Notes: generated by a model from the letters alone, not told the origin. A stretch of DNA of 25,959 nucleotides from PCC-6802 sp031388585 (GCA_031388585.1 JANMRU010000061.1:1-25959); one strand, 5' to 3'; shown: positions 15,207-24,099, counted from the first letter of the stretch. Numbers and translations: made by a program.

Positions 15207-16057
15207 ATTACGTGGCCAAATGGTATGCGCTTTTGCAGCTGATATTGACCACCTTCACTCAGAATATGTACTCGCAAATTGTGAATTGTGAGCGGCGCTG
15301 TATTACTTACCCAGAGTTGATTGCTATAGGAAACTTCGCCAGGATCGACAACCGTCACGGTACCTTTGCCCATAACTCGCATCAAACCATCCTGCTCGAA
15401 AATCGCGGCAGTATCTTCATCAATACCAATGCCCAGCTTATCTGGATGTGCGGCGATCGCCGTCATCAGTCTTGCCATGCGGTTGCGGTTGTGAAAATGC
15501 TGGTCAACGATAATCTCAGGTAAAATCCCCAGCCCAATCGCCATAGTCACAATTTCCTTGTGCGGGGACTCACCACTACCACCACCAGAAATCATATGGT
15601 GTCCCATCGCTGCTGCACCTGCACTGGTACCAGCTAGTACAAGTTTGCCTTTACGTACTCGCTCTCGAATAGCGATCGCTAGGGCAGTTTCCCCAATCAG
15701 GTTACACAGACGCAATTGATCGCCACCAGTCATAAAGACTCCAGTATAGCGATCTATCTGTGCTTCGGCTTCTTCGATGCTCTGTTGCTGACGCTCTCGA
15801 ATATCCAGCACTTCTACGACTTCAGCTTTGAGTTCAGAAAAAATCTGATGATAAATTTGTCCGATAATATCTGGTTCGCGTGAGGCGGAAGGAATAATTG
15901 CAATTCGGGCAGAAGAAGCACCTGAGCATTCCACAAATGCACGCAGGATCTTGCGGTCTTGAACTTTGTCTTCACCACCGCCAATTACAATAACTGCTAC
16001 TTTAGTTGGTTGAGCCATGCCTACTGCCAATGCCATTTCTTGGTCTAAATTCAGCAT
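15203..16057 (-). CDS. cphB: Cyanophycinase (exopeptidase, serine-type)
   Basis: The enzyme hydrolyses the cytoplasmic storage polymer cyanophycin (multi-L-arginyl-poly-L-aspartate) to beta-Asp-Arg dipeptides. It belongs to peptidase family S51: the nucleophile is in GTSAGAAAMGH, with VIGGGEDK, IIPSASREP, FMTGGDQLRL and VDQHFHNRNRMARL all intact. The start is uncertain. ATG 16057 gives 284 aa (used here; it resembles the ML.L... leaders I recall from related genes). ATG 16018 gives 271 aa, the length I recall for Synechocystis CphB, and puts the nucleophile at Ser132 as in that enzyme. The frame stays open to a TTG at 16210 with an internal AGGAGG. No cphA (synthetase) is in the window. It is convergent with tldD (4-base overlap), and putA is nearby. 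Confidence 0.94.
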   Translation of the reverse strand: MLNLDQEMALAVGMAQPTKVAVIVIGGGEDKVQDRKILRAFVECSGASSARIAIIPSASREPDIIGQIYHQIFSELKAEVVEVLDIRERQQQSIEEAEAQIDRYTGVFMTGGDQLRLCNLIGETALAIAIRERVRKGKLVLAGTSAGAAAMGHHMISGGGSGESPHKEIVTMAIGLGILPEIIVDQHFHNRNRMARLMTAIAAHPDKLGIGIDEDTAAIFEQDGLMRVMGKGTVTVVDPGEVSYSNQLWVSNTAPLTIHNLRVHILSEGGQYQLQKRIPFGHVI

Positions 16058-16363
16058 AGTAGCAGATCGACTGACAAACTGCTTAAGTCGCTCAATTTGC
16101 CTTTGGCCATGGCTCGTTTTTTGCTCTTGATTACCCCCCAACTTTCGCAGTGACCTCCTGAAAATGTTTGCAATAATTTCAATTATCTTAGAATAATAGT
16201 GCTGCAACAAATAATGCTAGCCTCACATTAAAGCATTGCCAGGAACCTAATGACAATCCAAACTTTTACTCACATGCTTTGAACCAGCACAACGCTTTGC
16301 AGGCTTTTGACAAAAATCTCTAGACGAATTTACTTGCAGGGAGGCTATTCCAGACCATATGTC
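16058..16363. other. Spacer upstream of cphB
   Basis: No separate gene is seen. The cphB frame stays open up to 16210 and contains, on the minus strand, an AGGAGG near 16151-16156. This could serve a TTG start 12 bases further, or be a chance product of Arg-Arg codons. Beyond 16210 the sequence is A/T-rich, and promoter elements cannot be placed with confidence. Confidence 0.35.
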
Positions 16364-16585
16364 TTAGTCGTTAGTCCAGTCTTCCTGGCTGAATAGATCG
16401 GATATGCGATCTCGCAGCAAAAATTGATTAGCTTCGAGTTCATGCTCGACATCGTCCCACTCGCGATCGGCGAAAAAACGACAAAGGGTATGAATGGGTT
16501 GAGCGCGAGTAAGACTACCGGTTTCAACTAAATGGCGAGCTTCGTCGCGTATGGCTTCAATTGAATAGTGGAGTGTGGGCAGCAT
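16364..16585 (-). CDS. DUF4327-like small protein, paralogue 1
   Basis: The product is 73 aa, soluble, and all helix-like. The pattern HYSIEAIRDEARHLVETGSL, followed by QPI.TLCRFF, the W at 43 and ELE.N.FLLRDRI.DLF, is what I recall of DUF4327, a cyanobacterial family of unknown function. It is 53/73 identical (about 73%) to the product of the next gene upstream (16830-17051) with no gaps, so the two arose by tandem duplication. No Shine-Dalgarno sequence is visible before its ATG. It lies between cyanophycinase and proline catabolism genes, but no functional link is known. Confidence 0.8.
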   Translation of the reverse strand: MLPTLHYSIEAIRDEARHLVETGSLTRAQPIHTLCRFFADREWDDVEHELEANQFLLRDRISDLFSQEDWTND

Positions 16586-16829
16586 AAAAAATAGTAATTA
16601 GGTATGTTTAGAGAAGAAAATGTGTAACTTTTTGTTGCCGATTATACAAATTATAGTGGATCTTTCAGCATTTTTCCTCATCCAAACGGTTAACTTTTGG
16701 TAAAGGCTAAGTAGCGATCGCGTCAAATACTTCCACAATTGCCCACACGGCTCTATACAAACTCTATACGAAAGTGAAACAACAACCAAATGTGTCTTTA
16801 GCGGCAATACTATGACTTATTCTTTAGTT

Positions 16830-17051
16830 TTAGTCATCAGCCCAGGTTTCTTGACTGAACAGATCGGAAAGTTGATCGCGCATTAAAAACTGGTTCATTT
16901 CGAGCTCGTGCTCTACGTCACACCACGCGAGATCAGAAAAGAACCTGCAAAGGGAGTAAATGGGCTGCTGACGTGTGAGACTACCGATTTCAACCAAATG
17001 ACGAGCTTCATCACGAATAGCATCGATTGAGTAATGGAAGATATGTACCAT
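16830..17051 (-). CDS. DUF4327-like small protein, paralogue 2
   Basis: The product is 73 aa and matches its tandem paralogue over the full length. Differences concentrate in the first five residues, around 39-44 (SDLAWC instead of ADREWD, adding a second cysteine at 44) and the last residues. The core DEARHLVE.GSLTR.QPI and the DVEHELE.NQF segment are identical, suggesting conserved function. It is separated from paralogue 1 by 244 bp, enough for independent promoters, and is divergent from putA. Function is unknown. Confidence 0.8.
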   Translation of the reverse strand: MVHIFHYSIDAIRDEARHLVEIGSLTRQQPIYSLCRFFSDLAWCDVEHELEMNQFLMRDQLSDLFSQETWADD

Positions 17052-17232
17052 AGAGATATTAACCTGAGTACATTAATGAACGGAAAACATTAAAACTCTT
17101 TGTTACTAAATATACGAAATTGTACAACGCTTCTAAGTAGTTTCCCTCAGTTAAATGATTAAAATTTTTTCGGTAAAAACCAGTAGTTGATACGATATCT
17201 AAATGATCTCTGGATTGCTTGACTTAACAGCA

Positions 17233-17262
17233 TTGCGATCGTGCTTTAAGAGAAAATATAAA
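17233..17262 (+). promoter_or_regulatory. Candidate promoter of putA
   Basis: TTGCGA (17233-17238) and TATAAA (17257-17262) are separated by 18 bp. This would start transcription around 17269, leaving a leader of about 30 bases that contains the AGGAG ribosome binding site at 17283-17287. The assignment rests on sequence match only. Confidence 0.4.
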
Positions 17263-17298
17263 TAGTATTGCCCTATATATTCAGGAGTTCTTATTAAA

Positions 17299-20200
17299 GT
17301 GATTAGTCAAGCCAATCAGTCGCCTGCCATGGATTCGGATCTCCCTGATCGCTACGAAGCCCCAACACAGAAAATTGCGCGGCAGATTTTGGCAGCAAGT
17401 AAGGGTTCTTTTTGGGATGGGCTCAAAGAACAAATGCGTCTTGACGATAAACTGATGGCTTGGGCGATGGGTAACGAGGGGTTGCGCGTGCAGTTGTTTC
17501 GCCTGATCGATTGCCTGCCATCCTTGCGCAGTAAGGCTGAAACCGCCAGACATATGCAGGAATATTTAGCTAGCGATGCCGTCAATCTATCTGCACTCAA
17601 ATCTCTGCTAAATTTCAGTACTGATAACCCCAACTCGCCCACCGCGATATTAGCGGCTACCACTCTCAATACTGCTGTCGAATCCTTGGCTCGGCGCTAT
17701 ATCAGTGGTGCTAATCTGGGCGAGGCAATTAAAACTATTGAAAAACTGCGGCGCGATCGCTACTGTTTCACGATGGATTTGCTAGGGGAAGCTGTGATTA
17801 GCGAACCAGAAGCACAGTCATATCTGGATCGCTACTTGCACATGATGACGGAGCTATCGGCACGGGCGAAAACATGGACTGAAATCGCTCTGATCGATCG
17901 CGCTGACAATGAGAACCTACCCAAAGTACAGGTATCCGTGAAGCTGAGCGCCTTTTATTCGCAATTCGATCCGCTCGATCCTGTGACGACGGCAACTAAG
18001 GTGAGCGAACCTGTGAGGATATTACTGCGCCGTGCGGGAGAGTTAGGTTGCGGTGTCCATTTTGATATGGAGCAGTATGCCTATAAAACTTTGACGTTGG
18101 ATATCCTGAAGCAAGTATTGCTGGAGCCAGAATTTCGCGATCGCACCGATGTTGGCATCACCTTACAAGGCTACCTGCGCGATAGTAAACAAGACCTGAT
18201 CGACCTGATCGCCTGGGCAAAGGAGCGGAGTATGCCTATCACAATCCGCCTGGTTAAAGGAGCGTATTGGGATCAAGAAACAATTAAGGCATATCAACAT
18301 AGTTGGGATCAGCCTGTCTATAGTCAAAAGAACTCAACCGATGCTAACTTCGAGCACCTGATCGAGATTCTGCTAGAAAATCACCAGTATCTCTATGCAG
18401 CAATTGGCAGCCATAACGTGCGATCGCTAGCAAAGGCGATCGCGATCGCGCAAACCCTGAATATTCCCATGCGCCACTTTGAATTACAAGCACTTTATGG
18501 CATGGGCGATCGCTCGACCAAACCGATCGTCGATATGGGTTATCGTGTAAGAATTTACTGTCCCTTTGGCGATCTGATTCCTGGGATGTCTTATCTAATT
18601 CGGCGGTTGCTAGAAAATACGGCGAATAGTTCGTTTTTGCGCCTTAGCACCAGCGAAACCCGTCCTGAATCTGAATTGATCGCAGCCCCAATTATGGAAT
18701 CTACAGATGGCAAAAATCGACAAGTCATATTTGATCGCTTCGCTAATGCACCAGATACAGACTATGCCAAATCGCAAAAACGTATAGAAGCGATCGCCGC
18801 AATTAAATCCGTCGAGAGTCAGTTTGGCAAAACCTATTTACCCGCGATCAATGGGATATCAGTCGATACCGATACCTTTGTCGATTCGCTCAATCCCTCC
18901 CATTCATCTCAAGTGGTGGGACGGGTTGGTCTTGCCAGTATTGCTCAAGCCGATCGAGCCGTAGCGTCTGCCAAGCAAGCATTTCCTGGCTGGAAGCACA
19001 AATCGGTTACTGAGCGGGCTAATATCCTGCGGCGTGCCGCTGAGATTTTAGAGTCCCGCCGAGCTGAGCTGGTTGCCTGGATAGTCTGGGAAGTAGGAAA
19101 ACCAATGCGCGAGGCTGATGGTGAAGTATCAGAAGCAATTGACTTTTGCAACTACTATGCCAAAGAAATCGAGAGGATTAGCCAACCACAAACCCGTAAT
19201 GTTCCTGGCGAAGATAATATTTACATCTATCAACCACGCGGCGTTACAGTGGTAATTTCGCCTTGGAATTTTCCACTCGCGATCGCGCTGGGTATGAGTG
19301 CAGCGGCGATCGCCACTGGCAATACCGTCATCCTCAAACCCGCCGAACAATCATCAATAGTAGCCGCCAAAATTGCAGAAGTATTTCAAACAGCAGGAAT
19401 GCCCTCAGGAGTATTTAATTATCTACCTGGTATCGGTTCTGAAATAGGAGCGCACCTGGTCAAACATCCAGATGTACATTTAATTGCCTTCACTGGTTCG
19501 CAGCAGGTGGGATGTCAAATCTACGCCGAAGCCGCCGTTTTACGTCCCGGGCAAAAACATATGAAGCGGGTGATTGCTGAGATGGGTGGCAAAAATACGA
19601 TTGTGATCGACGAAAGCAGCGATCTCGACCAAGCAGTTGTGGGGGTAATGCATTCGGCGTTTGGCTATGCTGGGCAGAAATGCTCCGCCTGCTCCAGGGT
19701 GGTAGTTCTCGCCACGGTGTATGAAACTTTTATCAAACGGTTAGTCGATGCCACGCGATCGCTGTTAGTTGGTGATGCCAGCCATCCCGACACAAAAGTT
19801 GGCCCTGCGATCGATGCCGAGGCACAGGCAAAGATTCGCAGCTATATTGAGAAGGGACATGCTACCGCCACGGTTGCGTTAGAAATGACTGCGCCCGACT
19901 ACGGTTTTTATGTGGGTCCGGTGATTATCACTGATGTCGAGCCTGAGAGCGCGATCGCTCAAGAAGAAATTTTTGGCCCCGTATTGGCGGTAATTAAGGC
20001 AGAGAATTTTGGGCAGGCTTTGGCGGTCGCCAATAACACACCCTATGCCCTCACAGGTGGACTATATTCGCGCACGCCCTCCCATATCGAGCAAGCTTAT
20101 CGAGAATTTGAGGTAGGTAATCTCTACATCAATCGTAGTATCACAGGAGCTTTGGTCGATCGCCATCCCTTTGGTGGGTTTAAGCTGAGCGGGGTTGGTT

Positions 20201-20310
20201 CAAAAGCAGGTGGCCCCGATTATCTACTCCAGTTTCTAGAACCCCGCGCCATTACAGAGAACACCCAAAGACAAGGTTTTGCCCCTCTAGATGAGCTCGA
20301 GTTACAGTAA
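17299..20310 (+). CDS. putA: Bifunctional proline dehydrogenase / glutamate-semialdehyde dehydrogenase
   Basis: The product is 1003 aa from a GTG with AGGAG 11 bases upstream. It oxidises proline to pyrroline-5-carboxylate (FAD) and then, as glutamate semialdehyde, to glutamate (NAD). The N-terminal half is the PRODH barrel (about 130-460), with LVKGAYWD, YRVRIYCPFG (from Y415) and RRLLEN (R435, R436) for proline binding. The C-terminal half is an aldehyde dehydrogenase (about 510-985) with SPWNFPLAI, FTGSQQVG, general base E761 in AEMGGKN, nucleophile C795 in AGQKCSACSRV, EEIFGPVLAV and PFGGFKLSG. No N-terminal ribbon-helix-helix domain is present, so unlike E. coli PutA it should not autoregulate at DNA. 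Size fits the minimal PutA type. It could act downstream of arginine released from cyanophycin. Confidence 0.95.
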   Translation: MISQANQSPAMDSDLPDRYEAPTQKIARQILAASKGSFWDGLKEQMRLDDKLMAWAMGNEGLRVQLFRLIDCLPSLRSKAETARHMQEYLASDAVNLSALKSLLNFSTDNPNSPTAILAATTLNTAVESLARRYISGANLGEAIKTIEKLRRDRYCFTMDLLGEAVISEPEAQSYLDRYLHMMTELSARAKTWTEIALIDRADNENLPKVQVSVKLSAFYSQFDPLDPVTTATKVSEPVRILLRRAGELGCGVHFDMEQYAYKTLTLDILKQVLLEPEFRDRTDVGITLQGYLRDSKQDLIDLIAWAKERSMPITIRLVKGAYWDQETIKAYQHSWDQPVYSQKNSTDANFEHLIEILLENHQYLYAAIGSHNVRSLAKAIAIAQTLNIPMRHFELQALYGMGDRSTKPIVDMGYRVRIYCPFGDLIPGMSYLIRRLLENTANSSFLRLSTSETRPESELIAAPIMESTDGKNRQVIFDRFANAPDTDYAKSQKRIEAIAAIKSVESQFGKTYLPAINGISVDTDTFVDSLNPSHSSQVVGRVGLASIAQADRAVASAKQAFPGWKHKSVTERANILRRAAEILESRRAELVAWIVWEVGKPMREADGEVSEAIDFCNYYAKEIERISQPQTRNVPGEDNIYIYQPRGVTVVISPWNFPLAIALGMSAAAIATGNTVILKPAEQSSIVAAKIAEVFQTAGMPSGVFNYLPGIGSEIGAHLVKHPDVHLIAFTGSQQVGCQIYAEAAVLRPGQKHMKRVIAEMGGKNTIVIDESSDLDQAVVGVMHSAFGYAGQKCSACSRVVVLATVYETFIKRLVDATRSLLVGDASHPDTKVGPAIDAEAQAKIRSYIEKGHATATVALEMTAPDYGFYVGPVIITDVEPESAIAQEEIFGPVLAVIKAENFGQALAVANNTPYALTGGLYSRTPSHIEQAYREFEVGNLYINRSITGALVDRHPFGGFKLSGVGSKAGGPDYLLQFLEPRAITENTQRQGFAPLDELELQ

Positions 20311-20313
20311 GAG

Positions 20314-20348
20314 CATCAGTCGGTTAATATGGTACTAACCGATTGATG
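20314..20348 (+). promoter_or_regulatory. Stem-loop between putA and hybrid kinase
   Basis: CATCAGTCGGTTA (20314-20326) pairs with TAACCGATTGATG (20336-20348), giving 13 bp with one G-T pair and a 9-base loop. It starts four bases after the putA stop and ends eight bases before the ATG of the kinase. No T-run follows, so it is more likely an RNA processing or stability element, or a structure that limits ribosome access to the kinase start, than a full terminator. Confidence 0.5.
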
Positions 20349-20356
20349 TAGTTGAC

Positions 20357-23311
20357 ATGTCGTCCTCTCAGCCAAACCAATTATCGAGTAAGCTTGCAAC
20401 CGCTTGGTCAGATCGGTCGGCTAAAAATCCAAAAACTTTACCATTAGTCCTGGTTATCATTGTGCCATTTGGGCTCCAACTGTTAGCTGCCGTAGGACTA
20501 ACTGGATGGTTGGCATTTTGGAATGGCCAGAAGGCTACCAATGCTCTAGCAAGTCAGGCTCGAACTGAAGTCACCGATCGCATCCAAAAACACTTAAATC
20601 TCTATCTCGAAGAACCATTTCAAATCACTCAAGCTAACATCAATAGCGTTAAACTTGGTGAATTAGATATAGAGAATAAGATTGCGCTCGAACGCCATTT
20701 TGCTGTACAGCTAAAATTCTCACCTTCAGTCAGTCAAATTTATGTGGGTAGGAATAACGGCATCAATGTGCTAGCGGGGATGCTAAGCGACGGTTCGCTG
20801 ATATCTAAAACAACAGAAAAATCTGGGCAACGACATGTCTACGCCTTAGATGACCTGGGCAATCGCACCAAGTTCCTAAAGGTTTTACCTGCGTACGATC
20901 CTCGCACCAGACCATGGTTTCAAGCTGCTCTCTTCCATAAACAACCGATATGGAGTGAGATCTATACATTCCCGCAAGGTGAAATCGGCATTACAGCAGC
21001 GCAGCCACTTTACGATCGCCAGAATAATTTACAGGGAGTGATGGCTGTCGATCTGATTCTGGCCAAAATCAGTGATTTTCTCAATAGTGTTAAGGTAAGT
21101 GCGAAAGGACAAACCTTCATTATCGAGCGATCGGGGCTAATTGTTGCTACCTCTACAGGTGAGAAGCCCTTTATCTTTGTGCAAGATAATCAAGGTAACA
21201 GCTCGACACATCGACTCAAGGCCACTGAGAGCAAGAACCCACTTACCCACTCCACCTCCACATTCCTGAGCGATCGTTTTGGCGATCTCCGCAATATTGA
21301 TCGGATTTACCAACTAGATTTTAAATTGGGAGATAAACTGCAATTTGTGCAAGTTCTCCCGTACCACGATCCACGCAATCTAGATTGGTTAGTAGTTGTA
21401 GTCATGCCAGAAGATGACTTTATGGCACAGATTAACACGAATACGCGCAATACTTTTCTACTGTGTCTGGCGGCTCTGGGGATAGCGATCGTGTCAGGTA
21501 TTCTCACATCTCGTTGGATTGCCAAACCAATCTCAAGACTGAGTTCTGCTTCTCATGAACTAGCCACACTGTTTGAATCGCCCATTCTATCTGAAGTAGA
21601 TTTAGACCAAAATGTTAACGCATCAGGTATCAATGAATTAGAGACCTTAGCTCATTCCTTTAATCAAATGGCTAACAAGCTGCGCGAATCATTTTCCGCA
21701 CTAAAAAAGACCAATATTCAATTGGAAATGAGCGTAGCAGAACGCACAGCTGCACTCAGTGATACCGAGACAGAACTGCGCGGACTGTTTGCGGCTATGA
21801 GTGAACTGATCGTTGTCCTCAATGCCGAGGGACGCTATCTACGCATTCCCTTAACTAATGCAGCTTTAATGTACGGAGCTCCTGATGAGTTAATTGGAAA
21901 AACTTTGCATGAGATATTTCCAAAATCCCATGCCGACATGTTTCTCTCCAACATTCAGCAAGTATTGAGCACGCAGAAAAATCTCAATATTGAGTATAGT
22001 CTTACAATTGACGATAAGGAAGTGTGGTTCTCGGCTTCCATCTCACCAATTGCGCATGAATTGGTAATTTGGGTAATTCGTGATATTAGCCATCAAAAAC
22101 AAGTGGAAGCTGCTTTACAAAAAGCAAAGGAATCAGCTGAAGTTGCAAGTCGGACTAAGAGTGAATTCCTAGCCAACATGAGCCACGAGTTGCGGACACC
22201 GCTCAACGCCATTTTAGGTTTTACTCAACTCATGAGTGATGATGAATCTCTCAATGTTAGCCAAAAGGAAACTCTCGGTATTATTAATAGTAGTGGAGAA
22301 CACTTACTCTGTTTAATTAATGACGTACTGGAAATGTCAAAGATCGAAGCAGGTAGGGTTGTGCTCAATGAAACGATCTTCGATCTCTACTATATGTTAG
22401 ATAGCCTGAAGAATATGCTGAAACTTAAGGCTAAAGCTAAGGGTCTCAGGCTAATGTTTGAGATCGCTGCCGACGTACCTCAACATGTTTCTACCGATGA
22501 GATTAAACTACGACAAGTTTTGATTAACCTGATCGGTAATGCGATTAAATTTACTCAAGAAGGCAGTGTCATATTGCGCGTAGCATCACCTCCTAGACCG
22601 CCAACAGTGGGAAATGATGGCGATTTCACCGATCGCAAAGTAATCCAGTTTGAAGTCGAAGATACGGGTGTGGGTATTGCTGGCGAAGAATTATTTAGTG
22701 TGTTTAAACCATTTGTCCAAACTACATCAGGCCGCAAGTCGCAAGAGGGAACGGGATTAGGGTTACCAATTAGCCGTAAGTTTATTCGACTGATGGGTGG
22801 TAATATCGCATTTAGTAGTGGTCTGGGAAAAGGTACAACTTTTACATTTGATATTAAAGTCCAAGCTATTACTCTACCTGAAGAAAGCCAAAAGCTCCGA
22901 GAATTCGCGGCAGGTAATCTTTCTGAGTCGATTACAGTCTCTCCACCACGAATTCTACTAGCTGAGGATAATATTGTTAATCAAAAAGTGGCGCTACGAA
23001 TGCTGAGCAAACTAGGCTATGAGGCGGATGTCGTACAAAATGGAAAGGAAGTATTAGAAGCATTAAAGCATCATCACTACGATGTGATTTTAATGGACAT
23101 CCAAATGCCTGAGATGGATGGGTTGGAGACCACTAAACACATTCTTGAATGCAAGAGCGATCGCACCTGTCCAATAGTTATCGCCATGACTGCGAATGCT
23201 ATGAAAGAGGATCGAGATCGCTATCTCCAAGCGGGGATGAAAGATCACATCGCGAAGCCGATCCGATTAGAAGAGTTGCAGAAAGTTTTAAAATATTGGA
23301 GTGGGAAATAA
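20357..23311 (+). CDS. Hybrid sensor histidine kinase (dCache-HAMP-PAS-HisKA-HATPase-REC)
   Basis: The product is 984 aa. TM1 is at about 28-54, an extracytoplasmic dCache sensor at about 60-355 (contains DPRTRPWFQAALFHKQPIW), TM2 at 365-389, an extended HAMP region to about 460, and a PAS domain at about 475-590. HisKA has phospho-acceptor H610 in MSHELRTPLNAILGF. The HATPase N-box is INLIGNAIKF (about 724), with DTGVGI and GTGLGLPISR further on. The C-terminal receiver has acidic pair E870/D871, phospho-Asp D914 (LMDIQMPEMDG) and the conserved lysine in IAKPI. All catalytic residues are present. The sensor half is clearly paralogous to that of the phosphatase at 9128. The phosphorelay target is not in the window. 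The stop overlaps the next ATG by one base. Confidence 0.95.
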   Translation: MSSSQPNQLSSKLATAWSDRSAKNPKTLPLVLVIIVPFGLQLLAAVGLTGWLAFWNGQKATNALASQARTEVTDRIQKHLNLYLEEPFQITQANINSVKLGELDIENKIALERHFAVQLKFSPSVSQIYVGRNNGINVLAGMLSDGSLISKTTEKSGQRHVYALDDLGNRTKFLKVLPAYDPRTRPWFQAALFHKQPIWSEIYTFPQGEIGITAAQPLYDRQNNLQGVMAVDLILAKISDFLNSVKVSAKGQTFIIERSGLIVATSTGEKPFIFVQDNQGNSSTHRLKATESKNPLTHSTSTFLSDRFGDLRNIDRIYQLDFKLGDKLQFVQVLPYHDPRNLDWLVVVVMPEDDFMAQINTNTRNTFLLCLAALGIAIVSGILTSRWIAKPISRLSSASHELATLFESPILSEVDLDQNVNASGINELETLAHSFNQMANKLRESFSALKKTNIQLEMSVAERTAALSDTETELRGLFAAMSELIVVLNAEGRYLRIPLTNAALMYGAPDELIGKTLHEIFPKSHADMFLSNIQQVLSTQKNLNIEYSLTIDDKEVWFSASISPIAHELVIWVIRDISHQKQVEAALQKAKESAEVASRTKSEFLANMSHELRTPLNAILGFTQLMSDDESLNVSQKETLGIINSSGEHLLCLINDVLEMSKIEAGRVVLNETIFDLYYMLDSLKNMLKLKAKAKGLRLMFEIAADVPQHVSTDEIKLRQVLINLIGNAIKFTQEGSVILRVASPPRPPTVGNDGDFTDRKVIQFEVEDTGVGIAGEELFSVFKPFVQTTSGRKSQEGTGLGLPISRKFIRLMGGNIAFSSGLGKGTTFTFDIKVQAITLPEESQKLREFAAGNLSESITVSPPRILLAEDNIVNQKVALRMLSKLGYEADVVQNGKEVLEALKHHHYDVILMDIQMPEMDGLETTKHILECKSDRTCPIVIAMTANAMKEDRDRYLQAGMKDHIAKPIRLEELQKVLKYWSGK

Positions 23312-24099
23312 TGCTTCATGCCATTCGGGTTGCGAAAACTTTACTCGTTACATACTATGCCTACATGCTGGAATATAGAGCAGAGCTGCTGCTGTGGGCA
23401 CTGTCAAATTCCCTGCCCTTCATTCTAATGGGTGTTTGGATACAGGCATCAGAAGGTGGCAGATTTGGACTTTCTGCGCTAGATTTTACCCGTTACTTTT
23501 TAGCCGCATTTGTGGTTAGACAGTTTAATGTGGTGTGGGTAATTTGGGAATTTGAGAAAGAAGTTGTACAAGGGAAACTATCTAACAAACTGCTGCAACC
23601 GCTCGATCCTGTCTGGCATCATTTTGCGGGGCATGTGGCCGAACGTTTTGCGAGATTCCCTTTCATCATTGTGCTGGTGGGATTATTCTTTGCGCTCTAT
23701 CCAACATCGTTCTGGATTCCTACAATCGCAAATACGCTAGGATTTATATTGGTGGTCGCGATCGCCTTTTCACTGCGCTTCTTGATCCAGTATACGTTTG
23801 CTCTATTTTCCTTTTGGACAGAGCGCGCTAGTGCGATCGAGCAGTTCTGGTTCTTAATTTATCTATTCTTGTCAGGATTAGTAGCGCCACTAGAGGTATT
23901 TCCGGCTAATGTCCGCGAGATCGTAATGTGGACTCCATTCCCATACATGGTGCATTTCCCATCTGCTCTAATTATCGGATTGCCCGTCAATTTTGGTAAA
24001 GGTATTTTAGTCATGCTAGGGTGGGGGGCGATCTTCCTAGTGCTAAATCGTTGGTTATGGCGTAAAGGACTGAAGCATTACTCAGGTATGGGAGCCTGA
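23311..24099 (+). CDS. ABC-2 type transporter permease
   Basis: The product is 262 aa with about six hydrophobic segments (for example 25-45, 58-75, 115-135, 143-165, 180-200, 225-248) and no ATP-binding domain. It resembles the cyanobacterial ABC-2/DUF990-like permeases that export an unknown substrate with a separately encoded ATPase. The frame is open further upstream, inside the kinase gene. The start is placed at ATG 23311 because it forms a TAATG overlap with the kinase stop, has GGAG about nine bases upstream and gives a normal N-terminus (MLHAIRVAKTLLVTYYAYML). The overlap implies translational coupling with the histidine kinase. No ATPase gene is adjacent, so the partner must be elsewhere. 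Confidence 0.85.
   Translation: MLHAIRVAKTLLVTYYAYMLEYRAELLLWALSNSLPFILMGVWIQASEGGRFGLSALDFTRYFLAAFVVRQFNVVWVIWEFEKEVVQGKLSNKLLQPLDPVWHHFAGHVAERFARFPFIIVLVGLFFALYPTSFWIPTIANTLGFILVVAIAFSLRFLIQYTFALFSFWTERASAIEQFWFLIYLFLSGLVAPLEVFPANVREIVMWTPFPYMVHFPSALIIGLPVNFGKGILVMLGWGAIFLVLNRWLWRKGLKHYSGMGA

Noticed and set aside
15319..15332. GATTGCTATAGG inside cphB, like the repeat ends
   Set aside because: It encodes residues in a normal part of the enzyme and has no second arm nearby; chance match.
16598..16807. Minus-strand frame of 69 codons between the DUF4327-like genes
   Set aside because: No similarity to anything known to me, contains low-complexity A/T-rich ends, no ribosome binding site.
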